Shown: positions 1 through 12,477 of the stretch, in pieces
Layout of the letters: each line of letters starts with the position of its first letter
Numbering within the stretch: position 1 is the first letter of the stretch
DNA from: Ophiocordyceps camponoti-saundersi (nom. inval.)
Lineage: Eukaryota > Ascomycota > Sordariomycetes > Hypocreales > Ophiocordycipitaceae
DNA: 35,113 nt
Direction: 5' to 3'
Assembly: GCA_003339415.1 (NCBI GenBank)
Contig: PDHQ01000332.1
Span: 1-35,113, forward strand
Notes under the pieces: model-generated
The model's database searches: none
The model's input: only the letters and a program-made list of their open reading frames with translations
What the model was told of the DNA's origin: nothing
Made by a program: the position numbers and the translations under genes

Positions 1-845
1 CTATATTCCTTAGCGAATAGAATAGCTTTGTTCTATTCTATTATATTCTATTAGCTTCTAGGCTAATAATAAATTATAATAGATAATTCTTTATTTATAA
101 TAGCTAATATTTCTTTCCGTTTTTAACCGTCTCTAACCGTTCTTCTTATCCTAGGAATTTTATTCGTTATTCTTATCTTTATTATCTTATCTTATTATCC
201 GGTATTTAACCTTCCGAGGTTTAGCCGTAATTTAAATACTAGATACTAGTATTTTTACTTAATTATATAAAATATATTATTAAGCTATTTATATAATAAA
301 TACTGCTTATATAATAAGAATAGTACTTTTAACTAGTATTTATATCCTAGATTATTATACTTATCGTAACTATTATAGCTTAAACTTAGAAATAATATAT
401 CTTTTATATATAATTAATTAACTTTTATAACTAAGCGATAAATAAGTTACGCTATATTTATTATATAGCTAAGAATAAAATAGCGTTATAAGGGACTTCT
501 TTACCTTATAATCGTCCCCTTATCTTTATTACTCCCCCGCCTATTATTAAAATTTCTACTACCTTAATACTTATTAAGTTTAAGTTAAAGTTAAAAGCTA
601 ATAAGTTTATTATACTTAATATTACTCCCGCCCCTATTATCGAAAAAGCTCCCGCTATTATAAAGGGCGCTATAAGCGCTTATAGCGCGACCGCGCCGCC
701 TCCTTATAAGGAGATTTTTAGTCTTATTTAAAATAATTTTATTAATAAGCAATATAATAATAAGAATTCTTTAATATTAAATAATAACTATACCGCGTTT
801 AGTATAAAATAGTAAAAGTTAGTAATAATTATTTTAAGTTATACT

Positions 846-895
846 TATAGTTATAATTATAGCTATAATTATAGCTATAGCTATAATAATTATAG
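846..895. repeat. TATAGC/TATAAT short tandem repeat
   Basis: About 50 bases of imperfect six-base units (TATAGC, TATAAT, TATAGT), partly self-complementary because CTATAATTATAG is palindromic. A similar run occurs near 9823-9847. If coding on the plus strand before RIP, it could have encoded a His/Ser/Asn-type repeat, but this is inference. Confidence 0.5.
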
Positions 896-3800
896 ATATT
901 CCCGCGCTTTATATAGTTAAATTAATTTTTTTTATATAATTAAAGTAATTAAAACTTAAAGCTAAGTAAGCGGTTAGTAAAATAATAAATAATAATATAT
1001 TATTATATAGTAACTATTACGCGTTTATACTAAAGTTAGCGTTTCGATTCTCCTTCTCTTTATAAAGTAATAATATAAGGTTAAATTAGCAAAGTCTTTT
1101 TAGTAAAGAGAACTAATATATAAATCGTATTATAAATTAAAAGTTATTAAGTACTTTAGTAAGGTTTTACTAGTTTTAAATTAGATACTTATTAGCGTTA
1201 AAAAGGGGCCTATTTTTATTAATAAAAATATAATTAATAAAGATATATAAAATTATTTTATCGTCGCTATTATATAAGTATTATTTTAATATTACCTTAG
1301 GTACCTTATAAGCTTAAAAGAATAAATTAAGTTTAAGATATTTAGTTCTAAATTATATAAATATTATACTAATAAACTTAAAAAGTCTCTTATATATATA
1401 TAAGGCGGAGCTAGTTTTAAGCTATAATAGCTTATTTATAAAATAGCTATATAATTACTTATATTTCTTTAGCTTTCCCTTCTTAAAGTATTAATAAAGG
1501 AGCTACTTATTATAAAGTTAAATATTAAAATTATATTACTTACGCCTTATTACTAGCTTAGGGCTAAATTATAATATATAAAAGTTCTCTAAGTTTTAAA
1601 ATATTTAATATTTTCTCTAATAGGGGCGTCTTTTATATTTATAATATATTTACCTAGCTACTTTCTCTATTATAATATAAATAAGGTTTATTATTTTAAT
1701 ATATTATAAGCGGTAATAAGTATATATTATTTCGTAAGTAAGATAAAAGTTAAGAGGTAAGATAAAAGCTTTAGCCTTAATATAATAAATAAGGGTAGCC
1801 TTATAAGCTTTAATAATAACTTAAAGGTACTTAAATTACTTTATAGCTAAGGCTTTTATAATAAGGCTATATAGCTTCCCCCTTAGCTATATTAGTAAGG
1901 CGAACTAAGTTATATTAAATATAATAGCTAACTTAATAACTTTAATATAAACTTCCTTTACCCTTAATAAAGTATAGCTTTATCTTAATATTATAATCTT
2001 AGTAAAGGCTAGGTATTAGCGCTTAAGCTTAGTAGTAAGTTTTAAAAGGTAAGATTTTTAATATAGCTTATAATATAGCTAAACCTTTAAGAGTTACGCC
2101 TCCTATATTAGCTATATTATTATAGCTTTAAGCTAAAGCTTAGTTATATCTATTATTTTTACCTTTATAAAATATATTAACTTATTTTTAGCTAGTTAAA
2201 AAGTTATTTTATATTCTAAAGCTTATTATTCGTAAATTCGCTATATACGCTTAAGTTAAAATAATACCTAAGCCTTATCGCGCCTAATATTAAAAATATT
2301 AATATTATTTATAAATCTTACTATAAGGAGATTTAATATTAAGTTTAAATATTAGTATAATAAGGATATATATTAGAGGAAGAGAATTAATAATATAAAG
2401 AACCCTTAAGGGACCTTTTATTAAATTAAAAAGGTATCGCTTAGTTTATAATTAAACGTAAGTTTTAAAATATAATTTATAAAATATAATTAGATAAACG
2501 CTATAACTTATTTAAGAAAGCTTAGGTAATTTATAGTAATAATTAACTTATTATAAAAGATATAATTAAAGGCCTTAGTAAGGTTTAGTAAGAAAAGTAA
2601 GGCGGTGCCGCCTTAGTTTTAGATTACTTTAATTATTTTAGTAAATATAAAAACCGCTATATTAGTAAAGTATTATAGTTTATTACCTATTTAGCTATTA
2701 GGGAGGATTTAAGCCTCCTTTATTATAAATATAATTTTCCTAGCTATAATTATTTTTAAAACCTTTTTTATTATATTAAGGAGTAAAATTAGCTTATACT
2801 TACTTAAGGTATAATACATAGCTTATAGCTTATTTATTTTCTAAATAATTATAATATTAAAAATTTTAAATTATAATAAGAAATAGCTATTATTAATATA
2901 GCTTTAAAAGATTTTTTAAAAAACTTAGATAAGGGGGGGTTTATATCTTTTTAGGAAACTAATTAGAATCTTATTAAGGCCGGCTAACTTCTAAGAAGCG
3001 ATTAAAAAAAGGTAAAATAAATATTTTTAATAGTAATAGCGTGCTTAATATAAAAAAAAAGAAAAAAGATTATTTAAAATAAGTAAAGGAGCTATATTAG
3101 TAAAAGCTAAGAAGAATTATTAGCTAAGTAAGGTTACCTTATTAGAGAAAATAATCGCTAATATTAAATCTAAGTATTTTTATAATATAGGGATATATAT
3201 TAGCTTTAGCGCGGCCTAGCTTTATAGCTAAGCTTAGTATTTTATAGTTTAAAAAGTTAATAAGTTTATAAAAATATTATTTAGAAAGTTACGCTAAGCG
3301 CTATAATATATTACGCTAATTATAATTTTCTATACTTTTATTATTTCTTAGTAATCTTATTAGTAGAAATTAGTAAGATTAGTATATTAATATTACCGGG
3401 CTTTTTTTATAATTATTATAATAGCTATTATCGCTTTATTTTACTATTTCTACGCTATAAAATAAGTTTAAACGCGTAATAGTATTATTATCTTTATTAT
3501 TATTTTTAGTTAGTTATAAAATAAGGTAATTATATTTTTAAGCTTTTTAGGTATTATAGTAAAATAAAGGTTTAGTTTAAGTTAGTTTTATACCTTAGCT
3601 ATAAGGATATCTAAGTAAAAAGAGCGCTAAATTTTAATTAAAGTTAAATTAAAGTAAAGGTTAATATTAATAAAGATAATTTATAAAATATAATCGAAGC
3701 TAACTAAGTTAAAATTATTACTTTAATATATCGCTTAGTAATCTAGTATAGCCTAAGCTAAGTTTATAATATTAGTTTACTTATTTTATATTTCTAAAGT

Positions 3801-5659
3801 AACTTTACTTAGGGGCGTAAAGAGTTTAAGGTAAAAGTTAGTTATAAGCTTAAGGAAGTTAGTTACTTTAAGGGAGGACTATTTATAATAGTTTTAGGAG
3901 GAGTAGTAAAAGTTAAAATTACTATAAAAGAGGGTTATTATTAGTTAAAAGTTAAGGTAAATAATATCTTATTAAAGGAAAAGGCCTAATTAAATTATTA
4001 ATAAAAGTAAATAAATTAATATAATTTAAAGCGGGGGTATAATATAAAAAAAGATAAATACTATATTAAAGGCAGTAAAGGGTATTTAAAAGAAGGGGTT
4101 TAAATATTTATAAATATAAAAGATTGCTTAGTTATTAAAGTTTATAAGTTTATATAATATAATACTTAAAAGCAGGGGGCGGCTAAATTAATCGCGTTAT
4201 AGTTCTTATATATAAATAAAATTATAGCTAATAAGGCTAAAGAATACTATATAGATAAAATAGTTACGCTTTTATATATTTTAAAAATGGGTTTTAATCT
4301 TTATTAGGAGAGGAGAGGGTAAATAATTATAACTATATTAAAATAGTAAAGGGGGCAGTTAAGGGGATAGTAGAAGGTGAAATAGAGGGGATAGTTAAGG
4401 GGGCTTTATATCCCTTACTAGCACTTCCTTTATTATAGTTACTAAGAGTCGCGCCGCTCTTACCGCGGCCCTTTTCTAAGGCTAATATAATATTATCTAT
4501 TATATTAAATTAAAGAGTAGCTTATAATTATAAAAGTCTTATATAAGGTCGCTTTTAAGCTTAAACCTTAATAAAGCCGTTATTAGATTAAGATTAGGTT
4601 AGCAATAAGTAATTTTAGAACTTATATAGTTAATATATATAGTTATTATAAGCTTAGTCCTAGTACGCCTTTAAGGTAAGGTAGTCCTAAGACTATAAGA
4701 TATAGTTACTTTTATATAGAATATAGTTTTTAGTATTATTATTTATTAAGGCTAAGTATACGCCCTCTCCTTTTAAGTACGCGGCGGCTATATAAAAGCT
4801 ATAGCGGGGTTATTTTTAGTAGTATTTTACTATATAACTAAACTAGTAATATTAATAGTATTATTAAAGCCGCACCATGTTATTATAAACTTTAATATAA
4901 GAGATTTTTATATTTATAATTAGTTTATTTTATATAAATTTATTAGTATTTATTATATTAGTAATATTAAGAATAAAGTATATATATATAGCTCTCTTAT
5001 TACGGGGCCTAAGGGCTTTAACTTAGGTAATATTAATTTTATTAACTTTCTTAATTTATTATATAAGTATACTTTTATTACTATAAGCCGCCTCTATATA
5101 TACTTTTTTTATTATAATAAAGTAGGTTTTTTAGCTATAAACCGCTCCCTCGCTAAAGATAATAGGGATCTACTTAACTAAAGTTACTTACTTTTTATAT
5201 TTTAAGTAAAATATAATAATAATATCTTTACTAGGGAGCCGCCTTACTATAAATATAGCTTTATATTTTAAAGCGGTATTTATAGCTTAAATAATTTCTT
5301 ATAAAGTTAGCTATAAGATTTCTATATTAATTATAATAATTTCTATAAATATAGTAACTTCTTTATTAGATTAGCTTAAAACGGGTTTAATTACTTTATA
5401 GCTATTTATTATAATAAAAGCTTATATAAGCTAAGCTTAATTAGTATTAAGGCTAATAGTTTATAAGAGTACCTTCTATATAACTTAAGCGATTATCTTT
5501 TCGATTAACTTAGTAATTTTAAGTAAAAGTTAAGTCTCGCGCGGGACTAGGGTAATTATAAATTTTTTATAAAGTTTAGTTTTAAAAGATATTATAATAT
5601 CCTAGGCTTTAGAAAATACTATAGCTAGTCCTATTATAATAAGCTTATAATACGCTTCC

Positions 5660-5850
5660 GTTCTATTACTATTATTAAGGCCCCGTGCTTATATCGCTTT
5701 CTTATTTAATATAATGCTATTATTAAATTACCCCTAGCCGGATTAGGGGTGCTACGAGGACTAGTTTAGTCCCCGCGCCCCCTTATTTATAATTATAAGC
5801 GCTTCGCCCGCTTTTTAGGCCGTAGCCTTAGCCGCCGCAAGCGCTATTAT
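5660..5850. other. GC-richer island with a hairpin
   Basis: This stretch keeps more C and G than its surroundings, including several CpA/TpG survivors (GTGC at 5684 and 5749, GCAA at 5836). An inverted repeat pairs 5730-5737 with 5743-5750 (ACCCCTAG against TTAGGGGT, one G-T pair) around a five-base loop. It may be a younger or partly RIP-sheltered fragment. No gene or RNA family is recognised. Confidence 0.4.
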
Positions 5851-6231
5851 CTTTTTTTAAGTAATAAATATATAATTAGAAGCGAAATACTAAGCTATAA
5901 GTCTTATCCCGTATTTATAAAAAGTTAAAGCTTTAACTTTAGTAGTTTGCGAAAAAGAAATAAAATTAAAAAAAAATCTTTAGCCTTTATAGCTATTTAA
6001 AAGATAATAATATTATTAGTTTTAAAGTTAATTTCTTCTTATAAAATATTATACGCTTAGCAAAGAGGGATATATAGATATTTAACCTTACTAATAGCTT
6101 AATATACCTTAGTAAGTATTTTTTTATAAAAAGTCCTAAGTAGTTTAGTATTTATATAAAACTTTATTAAAAAGAAGTTTATTCTAATATTATATAAAAT
6201 AATAATTAAAAGACCTTAGTAAATATAAATC

Positions 6232-6245
6232 TAATATTTATATAA
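6232..6245. repeat. 14-bp target-site duplication, left copy
   Basis: TAATATTTATATAA, identical to 8090-8103. It brackets the 1.84-kb element at 6246-8089. Confidence 0.65.
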
Positions 6246-8089
6246 CTAACTTTTATATATTTTATAAACCCCGCGCTTATAATAATATAAATATAGACTT
6301 TTTATTTTTCTATTATAAGCAGACTCTGCTCTTTTTATTACCTTATAATAATAGCGAGCCGCGCTTAAAATAACTTTAAAGGGGAGGGTAACGCTATATA
6401 AGTTAATTATAACCGCGAAAATTTTTTACCTAGAATATAGCTTAACTTCGAATTATAATAACTTTAAACTTAAAAATTTATTATATTTATTACCTTATTA
6501 AAAGCTAAGGTAAATATTAGTAAAATTATTTTAAAAAATATTTTTATCTTTATATAAGTAATTATTAAATAAGTAGCGGAGTTTACAAAAGTTTAGGGAG
6601 GCGCCCTTTTTATTTTAATTTTATTAGTTAATAATATCTTCTTAGCTATTATAACCGTAATTTCCTCTCTTTTCTATAGCTTTAGGGGAAGTGGAATTTC
6701 TCTAATATAAGCTATAATTATAGCTAAAGCGCTAAAAAAAATATTAAAAAATAAATTCTTAAATAATATAAGCGATAGCTTATAATTTATTTTAACTTTA
6801 TTATTACTCTATTTTAAATTTAAAGCTTTAAGGTAATTATAATAAATATTAATTATAAACTTTATAAATAAGGCTAAGCTTTTATAATAAGGAAATTACT
6901 TAGCGGTAATATTACGATAATATTTTAAAATATTATTTATAAGCTCCGGTCTAATTTAAAATAGCTTTATATTATTTTTAGAAAAAAGATATATTTTATT
7001 AGCAGAGGTTATATTCTTATTATAAAAAAATATTAGTATAAGCTTTATAATAAAGCGATAAGGAAGCTTTTTATAAAAAAATTAAGTTATTAAATAAAGT
7101 TTTAATAATATAATTATATATAAAAAGATATTATTTTAAAACTTAGCGGAGTTTCCTATTAATTATTATTAATAATATAGCGAATATATATTAAATTTAT
7201 AATAAAAGTATAGTAATATAAGCGGAGATTTTAAATACTAAATTATATATATTAAAAATTTAACTTTAATAATATTTTAAATATTACTAACTTAAATATA
7301 TTATTAAATATTATAAAATAAAGCTATAATATAATAAGTACTTTATTATTTTATATATAAAAAGTAAGTTTACTTACCTTATAGCTTATTATTTTTTTTA
7401 TTAAAGGTCTTACTTTAAGTAAAGTTAACTTTATTTTAAAATAAAAGTAGTATAAGACTCCGTAAAAGATATATATATTACTTAACCTTAGAGGTTTATA
7501 AATTAGAACTTTATATATATTACCTTTTTTTCCCTTTTAGCGCTAATTAGAAATTAGGAATAGCTAGGGCGGAAATACTAAAAAGCGAATATAATAATAC
7601 CTTCTCTTTTAACTCTAACTCTATATTTATTTATACCTTCGCTATAATAATCTAGCTATTTTTTAAAATTAGCTAAGGTTTATTATAAGATAGTAAAACC
7701 TTTATATATTCTTAAGCTATATTAATAAAGCTTTAATTAATTAAATTATTAAGGCTACTTTAATTAAATATAGGGATTTAGTTTATAATAATAATAATAG
7801 CTAGGAGGATAAGTAAGCTATATAAATTCTATACTAAACTTGGTTTACGTATACTTTTACTACCGTAAAGTTTACTTTAAGGGAAATATTAGCTTTTAAA
7901 TTATTAATTAATACTTAAATTATTAAATATATAAAATACTAAGTATAAGCGAGGTTTAACTTAAAGTTAAGGTAACGCTTAAGGGGAGGGTTTTACTCTA
8001 AGCTTTCTAGTTTTTCCCCCTTTTAGAATATATATAAGATAGTTCTACGCTATATAAGGTATACTAGCATATAAATATAATTATTATTA
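6246..8089 (+). mobile_element. 1.84-kb element with long TSD and ATT-rich end (copy 1)
   Basis: This segment matches the reverse complement of 29750-31614 along its whole length, with conserved landmarks such as GGGGAGGGTAACGCTATATA near 6380 and AACGCTTAAGGGGAGGG near 7974. The right end is an ATT/TTA-type short repeat. The unit is flanked by a perfect 14-bp direct repeat. Both copies begin within about five bases of each other, so this looks like a full unit rather than a randomly 5'-truncated one. TSDs of 14-16 bp and a simple-repeat 3' end are hallmarks of target-primed reverse transcription (LINE or SINE-like). I could not recognise a protein in it. It is more heavily mutated than copy 2: many CG in copy 2 are TA here. 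Alternatives are a non-autonomous derivative or another class with long TSDs. Confidence 0.6.
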
Positions 8090-8103
8090 TAATATTTATA
8101 TAA
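8090..8103. repeat. 14-bp target-site duplication, right copy
   Basis: Identical to 6232-6245. It directly follows the ATT-rich 3' end of the inserted element. Confidence 0.65.
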
Positions 8104-9049
8104 GCTATTTTAAGTATTTATAGCTAATATACTTTATATAAATATTATAGCTTAGAATAAAATAGCTTTATTAATAATATATAAGACTAGCTTACTATTA
8201 AAATAAAAAATATTAATAATAAGGGAGTAATTAAAATTATAATTATCTTTAATAAAAAATTTAAACTGCTAAGGTTTTATATTATTTAACTAATATTAAT
8301 AATAAAAATATTAAATAAACTTAAGTATAATAGGTATAATATTAAAAAAACTAGCCTTTTTTAATAAGTTATATAGTTATTAAATATAAAGGTGCCTAAA
8401 GCGTTAATATAGCTATTATAATTCTTATTTTATATAATATAATATAGATTCTTATTATAATATATTAAAAAATAAGTATTTCTATTTCTTAATAATAAGG
8501 ATTATTATATTATTATATTATATAATTATATCCTTTATATTATTATAAGAAGTATAAAGATAGTTAGTATCTTAAAGGTAAAAAAAGAATATTATAAATA
8601 TATTAAAAATATAATAAAGAATTTTAATAAGGGGGTTTTATATAATAATAATACTAATTAGCTTTATTAATTCTTAAAAGCTAAAATAAATTAGATTTTT
8701 ACTTAAAGTTTAACTTATAATTATATAAGAGTATTTTTTAATATAGGCCTCTGCTTATAGTTTACTTATTATTAAGATTTACGTAGTTTTTATATCTTAA
8801 AGCTTACCTTAATATATTATATAATATATATTAAAAAGAAAAAATTATTTTACGGGACGTATAGGGGCTTTAAAGTAATAAATATTATTACTAGTTAGAT
8901 AGTATATATAAGCCGCTATAATAAAGAATAAAACTTTGTTTTCTCTATATATAATTTCTTCTTTAATATTAGATTTATTCTTTTTATTATTATATAATTA
9001 TAAAAACTAAGAGTTTTAATTATTAGACTCTTTATACTTTAGCGGGAGT
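8104..9049. other. Unclassified RIP-decayed sequence (continuation of 1-6231)
   Basis: No gene is visible. Removing the insert at 6246-8089 and one TSD copy joins this stretch directly to 6245. In the 8440-8900 part, a plus-strand translation rich in Tyr, Lys and Ile looks like the decayed end of a transposon protein. I cannot name the family. Confidence 0.45.
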
Positions 9050-9490
9050 AATAAGCACTTTTACTTATATATAGCTTATATAAGAAAGATAGCTTTAAGA
9101 AAGTAAGATTATTAAATCTATTTAGCCTTATAAGGCTATATAAGTAAGTTAAGGTAGTAAGTATTAAAAAGGTTATTTAAGCTAGCCTAATCTAACCTGC
9201 TTAATCTAATAAATTTAATTAATTAGTATTAGACTTATAAGTCCTAAAAAGGGTTATTTTTATATATATAAAAAGGGGTTAATTTCTTACTCTTAGGAAA
9301 AAGACCTAAAGTAGCTATAAGCTTTTTAAAATATATAAAATTAGTTACTATAAGTATATCTAAACCTAGTTAAGTAAGCTACTTATTATAAATTTTTCCT
9401 TTCTTAGCTTTATAAAATCTATACTTTTTAAATTATTAAGAATTACTCCTTTTTCTTTTTTTCTTTTAGTATATCTTTTTTACCTTATTA
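9050..9490. repeat. 441-bp direct repeat, left copy (LTR-like)
   Basis: Aligns end to end, without net length change, with 11600-12040 (constant offset 2550), with differences mostly of C/T and G/A type. The ends are short inverted repeats, TAATAAG at the left and CTTATTA at the right. RIP would turn the TG...CA ends of an LTR into TA...TA, as seen here. Weaker similarity extends about 14 bases to the left. No matching 5-bp TSD was found outside the pair, so LTR status is likely but not proven. Two copies of a TIR element with a TA target are an alternative. Confidence 0.6.
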
Positions 9491-11599
9491 AAACTAGTCT
9501 CCTAAGGCGTGATTAATTAAAAAAGCGGTTTTTTTCCTACTACTTTTTAAGATATAATACTTTATTTTTCCTTCCTTTATCCCTTATTACTACTTTCCTA
9601 GACCCCCCCTTTATAGTCTTTATAGCTTTATTCTTTATAGCCCCTACCTTCTTAATACTCTTAATAGCTAATATAATTCCTATAGCTTTAATAAGTTTAT
9701 AAAAATACCTTAGACTAATTAATTAAAAGGAGGGATAGGATAAAAGCTAGGCTAATATAGCTAAAAGAGACTTTTTTAACCTAGTAAGCGTAGCTATCTT
9801 TATTTTTCTTTTCTTCTTTAGATATAGCTATAATTATAGCTATAGATATTACTCTTAAATATATAAATTAATTATTATTATTTTCTTCCTTCTTTTCTTC
9901 CCTTTTCTCTTTTTTCCTAATAATAAAGGCCTTATATAAGGCTAGCCTTATTATTACCCTTTTACTTTTTCTATTACTTTTTATAAACGCCTTCCTCGGC
10001 TCTATTATTTTAGCTACCTTTTTCTTCTTTTAGTCTTTTACTTTCTTCTTCCTATAATCTTTACTACCGGCGGTAACGCCCTTTTTAACTAAGTTATTAT
10101 AATTATTATAAGAGCTATTAATATAATAGCTATAGCGGTAGGAAAAAATAGCTTATAACTAAGAAAATTAGCCGCTATATATAATATAACTAATTAAAAA
10201 ATATATATAATAGCGGCTATAGCCTTAGATAGATATACTATTATAAGGCCCTTTTATTTTTATTTTTTCGGATCCTTTATTTTTCCCTGCTTTTTCGGGC
10301 CCCTCTTTTTCCTGCCCTTTTTTTCCTAGTCCTGCCTAGTCCTCTGCCTTACCCCTTGCTTAAGGTCCTACTATATCTCTTCCCTTCTCTCTTCCCCTTT
10401 TAAGCTTACCCCCCCTTTAACTTTTTTAGGGTAAAGGGATTAAATACTTTATTAACTAATTTAAAGCTAGGTGTTTAAAAAATAAAGAAAAACTTAAGTA
10501 GCTATTATATTTTATAGCCCCTATTCCTTTAAAAAAATTAAAACTTTAATAATAAATTTCTTATTTTTATAGCTAATAGGGAAAAAACTACTTTACTAAT
10601 ATTATAAAATATTTAATAAAGCTTATATAATAAGGACTTTAAAGAGGCTATAATAGTATAAAGCTTATTAACTAAAAAAAATAATATAATTAACTAGCTA
10701 AAAAGGTATATTTCCTTTTATTAATAGGTATAAAGTTTAATTCCTAAGCTAGAAGATAACTTTAAAGCTATAATATTATACTCTTTTAGGCTCCTCTCTA
10801 CTTTACTAAAGGAAATATAAAACTTATTTCTTAAGAATAGAGACCTAAATTTATAGCTGTAAAATTCCTACTTATAGTATTCTTTTTAAAAAGGTATACT
10901 TCTAAGCTTTTATTCTTTTTAAGAATAAAATAGTAAGCTATTATTATAAAAGAAATATTGCCTAGCTATACTAGTTATTTTTTTCTTCTTTTTCTTCTTA
11001 TTTATCTTTTTTACCTACTTATTACTTTTTTTTACTTACCTAGCTATTTTTTTAAATCCTTTCTTTTTTATTTTTTTAGTTTTATTATTTTCTTTTATTT
11101 TCTTATCTTCTTCTGCCTTATTATTTCCTTCTTTTTCTTTTTTATTTTCCCCTTTCTAGTTATTTTCTTTTACTTCTTTTTATTTATTTCTTTCTGCTTT
11201 CTTAATCTAATCGATTTAGCTATTCTTACCGGATATTTTTAAACCTAAAAGGAGTTAACCTTTTTATCTAAGATAATAATTTTATTTTCTAATAAACTTA
11301 ATTAAATAGTATTTACCGCTTTAGTTAATAGGTAAGGGCGTATAGCGGTATTCCGCTTTTTTTCTTTTCTCCTTTTTTTTATTTTTTATTTTTCTTCTTC
11401 TTTTCTTTCTATTAATCCTTACCGTTACCCTCTTTTTTTCAGCCCTTTCTATAGCGGCTATTTTCTTATTACTTTTTTTTCTTCCTCTCTTCCTTTTTCT
11501 TCTTTACTTACTCTTATAGTTTTTCTCGCAAAATACGCTTCCTTCTTTATTATTATTTCCTTACGCGTGCTTACGCTATAGAGAGTAGTTTAGTAAAAG
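9491..11599. other. Pyrimidine-rich core between the 441-bp repeats
   Basis: The plus strand is dominated by T/C tracts (for example 9880-9930, 10260-10430, 10975-11190, 11350-11520), so the minus strand is purine-rich and would encode Lys/Glu/Arg-rich protein. About 2.1 kb is too short for a complete gag-pol. With the flanking repeats this resembles a LARD-like or deleted LTR element of about 2.99 kb (9050-12040). GC-richer parts at 10270-10420 keep several CpA/TpG. A poly-phenylalanine frame at 10958-11242 is a by-product of the T tract. Confidence 0.45.
9868..10152 (-). pseudogene. Degraded Lys/Arg/Glu-rich protein fragment
   Basis: Read on the minus strand, about 95 codons contain only one stop (a TAA, explicable as CAA after RIP), unusual in sequence this rich in TAA and TAG. 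The translation runs from a His/Tyr/Asn/Ser-rich start through a basic segment (KDYRKKKVKD, then KVAKIIEPRKAFIKSNRKSK) to RKKEKREEKKEENNNN and a terminal TAA. Composition suggests a nucleic-acid-binding or Gag-like tail, but I recognise no family. The low stop density may partly reflect purine bias of this strand. Confidence 0.35.
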
Positions 11600-12040
11600 T
11601 AATAAGCACCCCTACCTATATATAGCTTATAAAAGGAAGATAGTCTTAAGGAAATAAGATTATTAGATTTATCCGGCTTTATAAGGCTATATAAGTAAGT
11701 TAGGATAATAAGCGTTAAAAAGGTTATTTAAGCCGGCCTAATCTAGCTTACCTAATCTAATAAATCTAATTAATTAGTCTTAAACTTATAAGTCTTAGGA
11801 AGGGTTATTTTTATATATATAAAAAGGGGTTAATTTCCTATTCTTAGAAAGAAGACTTAAGATAGCTATAAGCCCTTTAAAATATATAAAATTAGTCGCT
11901 ATAAGCGTATCCGGACCTAGCTAAGTAAGCTACCTACTACGGATCCTTTCTTCCTTAGCCTTATAAAATCTATACTTTTTAAACTACTAGGAATTACTCC
12001 TTCTTTTTTTTTCTTTAAGTATATCCTTCTTACCTTATTA
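11600..12040. repeat. 441-bp direct repeat, right copy (LTR-like)
   Basis: Partner of 9050-9490 with the same length and the same TAATAAG/CTTATTA ends. It is somewhat less mutated than the left copy (for example GCCGGCC near 11732 against GCTAGCC). Bases 12041-12153 between it and the gypsy insertion hold no feature. Confidence 0.6.
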
Positions 12041-12153
12041 AAATATAAAAGGAGGAATAGGCTAAACTCTTTATTCGTTAAGGGTTATTAGTTAGTTTCT
12101 TTATAGCTTATAAGGTACTACTTATATATATACTTAATATTCTTTAACTTATA

Positions 12154-12158
12154 GTTAG
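12154..12158. repeat. Gypsy copy A target-site duplication, left
   Basis: GTTAG, matched by GTTAG at 22722-22726, 10.5 kb away. Confidence 0.7.
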
Positions 12159-12477
12159 TATTATAGCTAGGATATATTAAGTAAATAATAATATTAGTAT
12201 TAGGAATAAAGATTCTAAGCTAAGGAGAAAAGAAAGGAAAAGAGGAAAAACTCTTATAGGCAAAATCTTAGTAAAATATATAAGGGCATATACTAATAGA
12301 GTTAAGAGAGGGTATAAGGAAATCCGGGTAAAGAAGCGATTATATTTCTTAGTAATTTCCCTTAAAGCCCTTTCCAGGTAATTTTATAATAAGGTTTCTA
12401 TAAATTATAATTAGAAATTTTTAGAAATTATTATAAAATATTATAAGGGAAATCCCTATAAGTGCTAGCGTATAATA
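12159..12477 (-). repeat. 3' LTR of gypsy copy A
   Basis: Homologous to 18304-18630, 22395-22721 and (inverted) 24248-24572. Begins TATTATAGCTAGG and ends GCGTATAATA on the plus strand. It is eight bases shorter than the 327-bp copies because of a small indel in the ATATAACT region near 12405. The inner flank on the minus strand has only a weak polypurine run (AAGGGA). Confidence 0.8.

Larger units (their letters stand above)
1..6231. other. Unclassified RIP-saturated sequence, no intact gene
   Basis: No open frame of useful length exists on either strand. TAA and TAG stops are dense in all frames, and CpA/TpG are nearly absent. Islands of higher GC (about 620-720, 2590-2620, 4420-4480, 5660-5850) suggest former coding sequence or less mutated inserts. 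A plus-strand stretch near 540-720 would read as a proline/alanine/lysine-rich protein if RIP changes are allowed for, but I cannot assign a family. I looked for gypsy, copia and LINE reverse transcriptase catalytic motifs and found none I trust. The sequence was one unit with 8104 onward before the element at 6246-8089 inserted. It is probably an old transposon of unknown class. Confidence 0.6.

Noticed and set aside
846..895. CRISPR-like short repeats
   Set aside because: Units are six bases long, contiguous and without spacers, so this is a simple tandem repeat.
10958..11242. A 94-codon plus-strand open frame rich in Phe, Leu, Tyr and Ser
   Set aside because: It starts at TTG, not ATG, and is a translation of a T/C tract. 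Low-complexity pyrimidine sequence lacks TAA and TAG by composition, so the frame is an artefact.
9050..12040. Firm call of a complete LTR retrotransposon
   Set aside because: Pentamers outside the two repeats (GGGAG and AAATA) do not match, and no pol is present, so only an LTR-like repeat pair is claimed.
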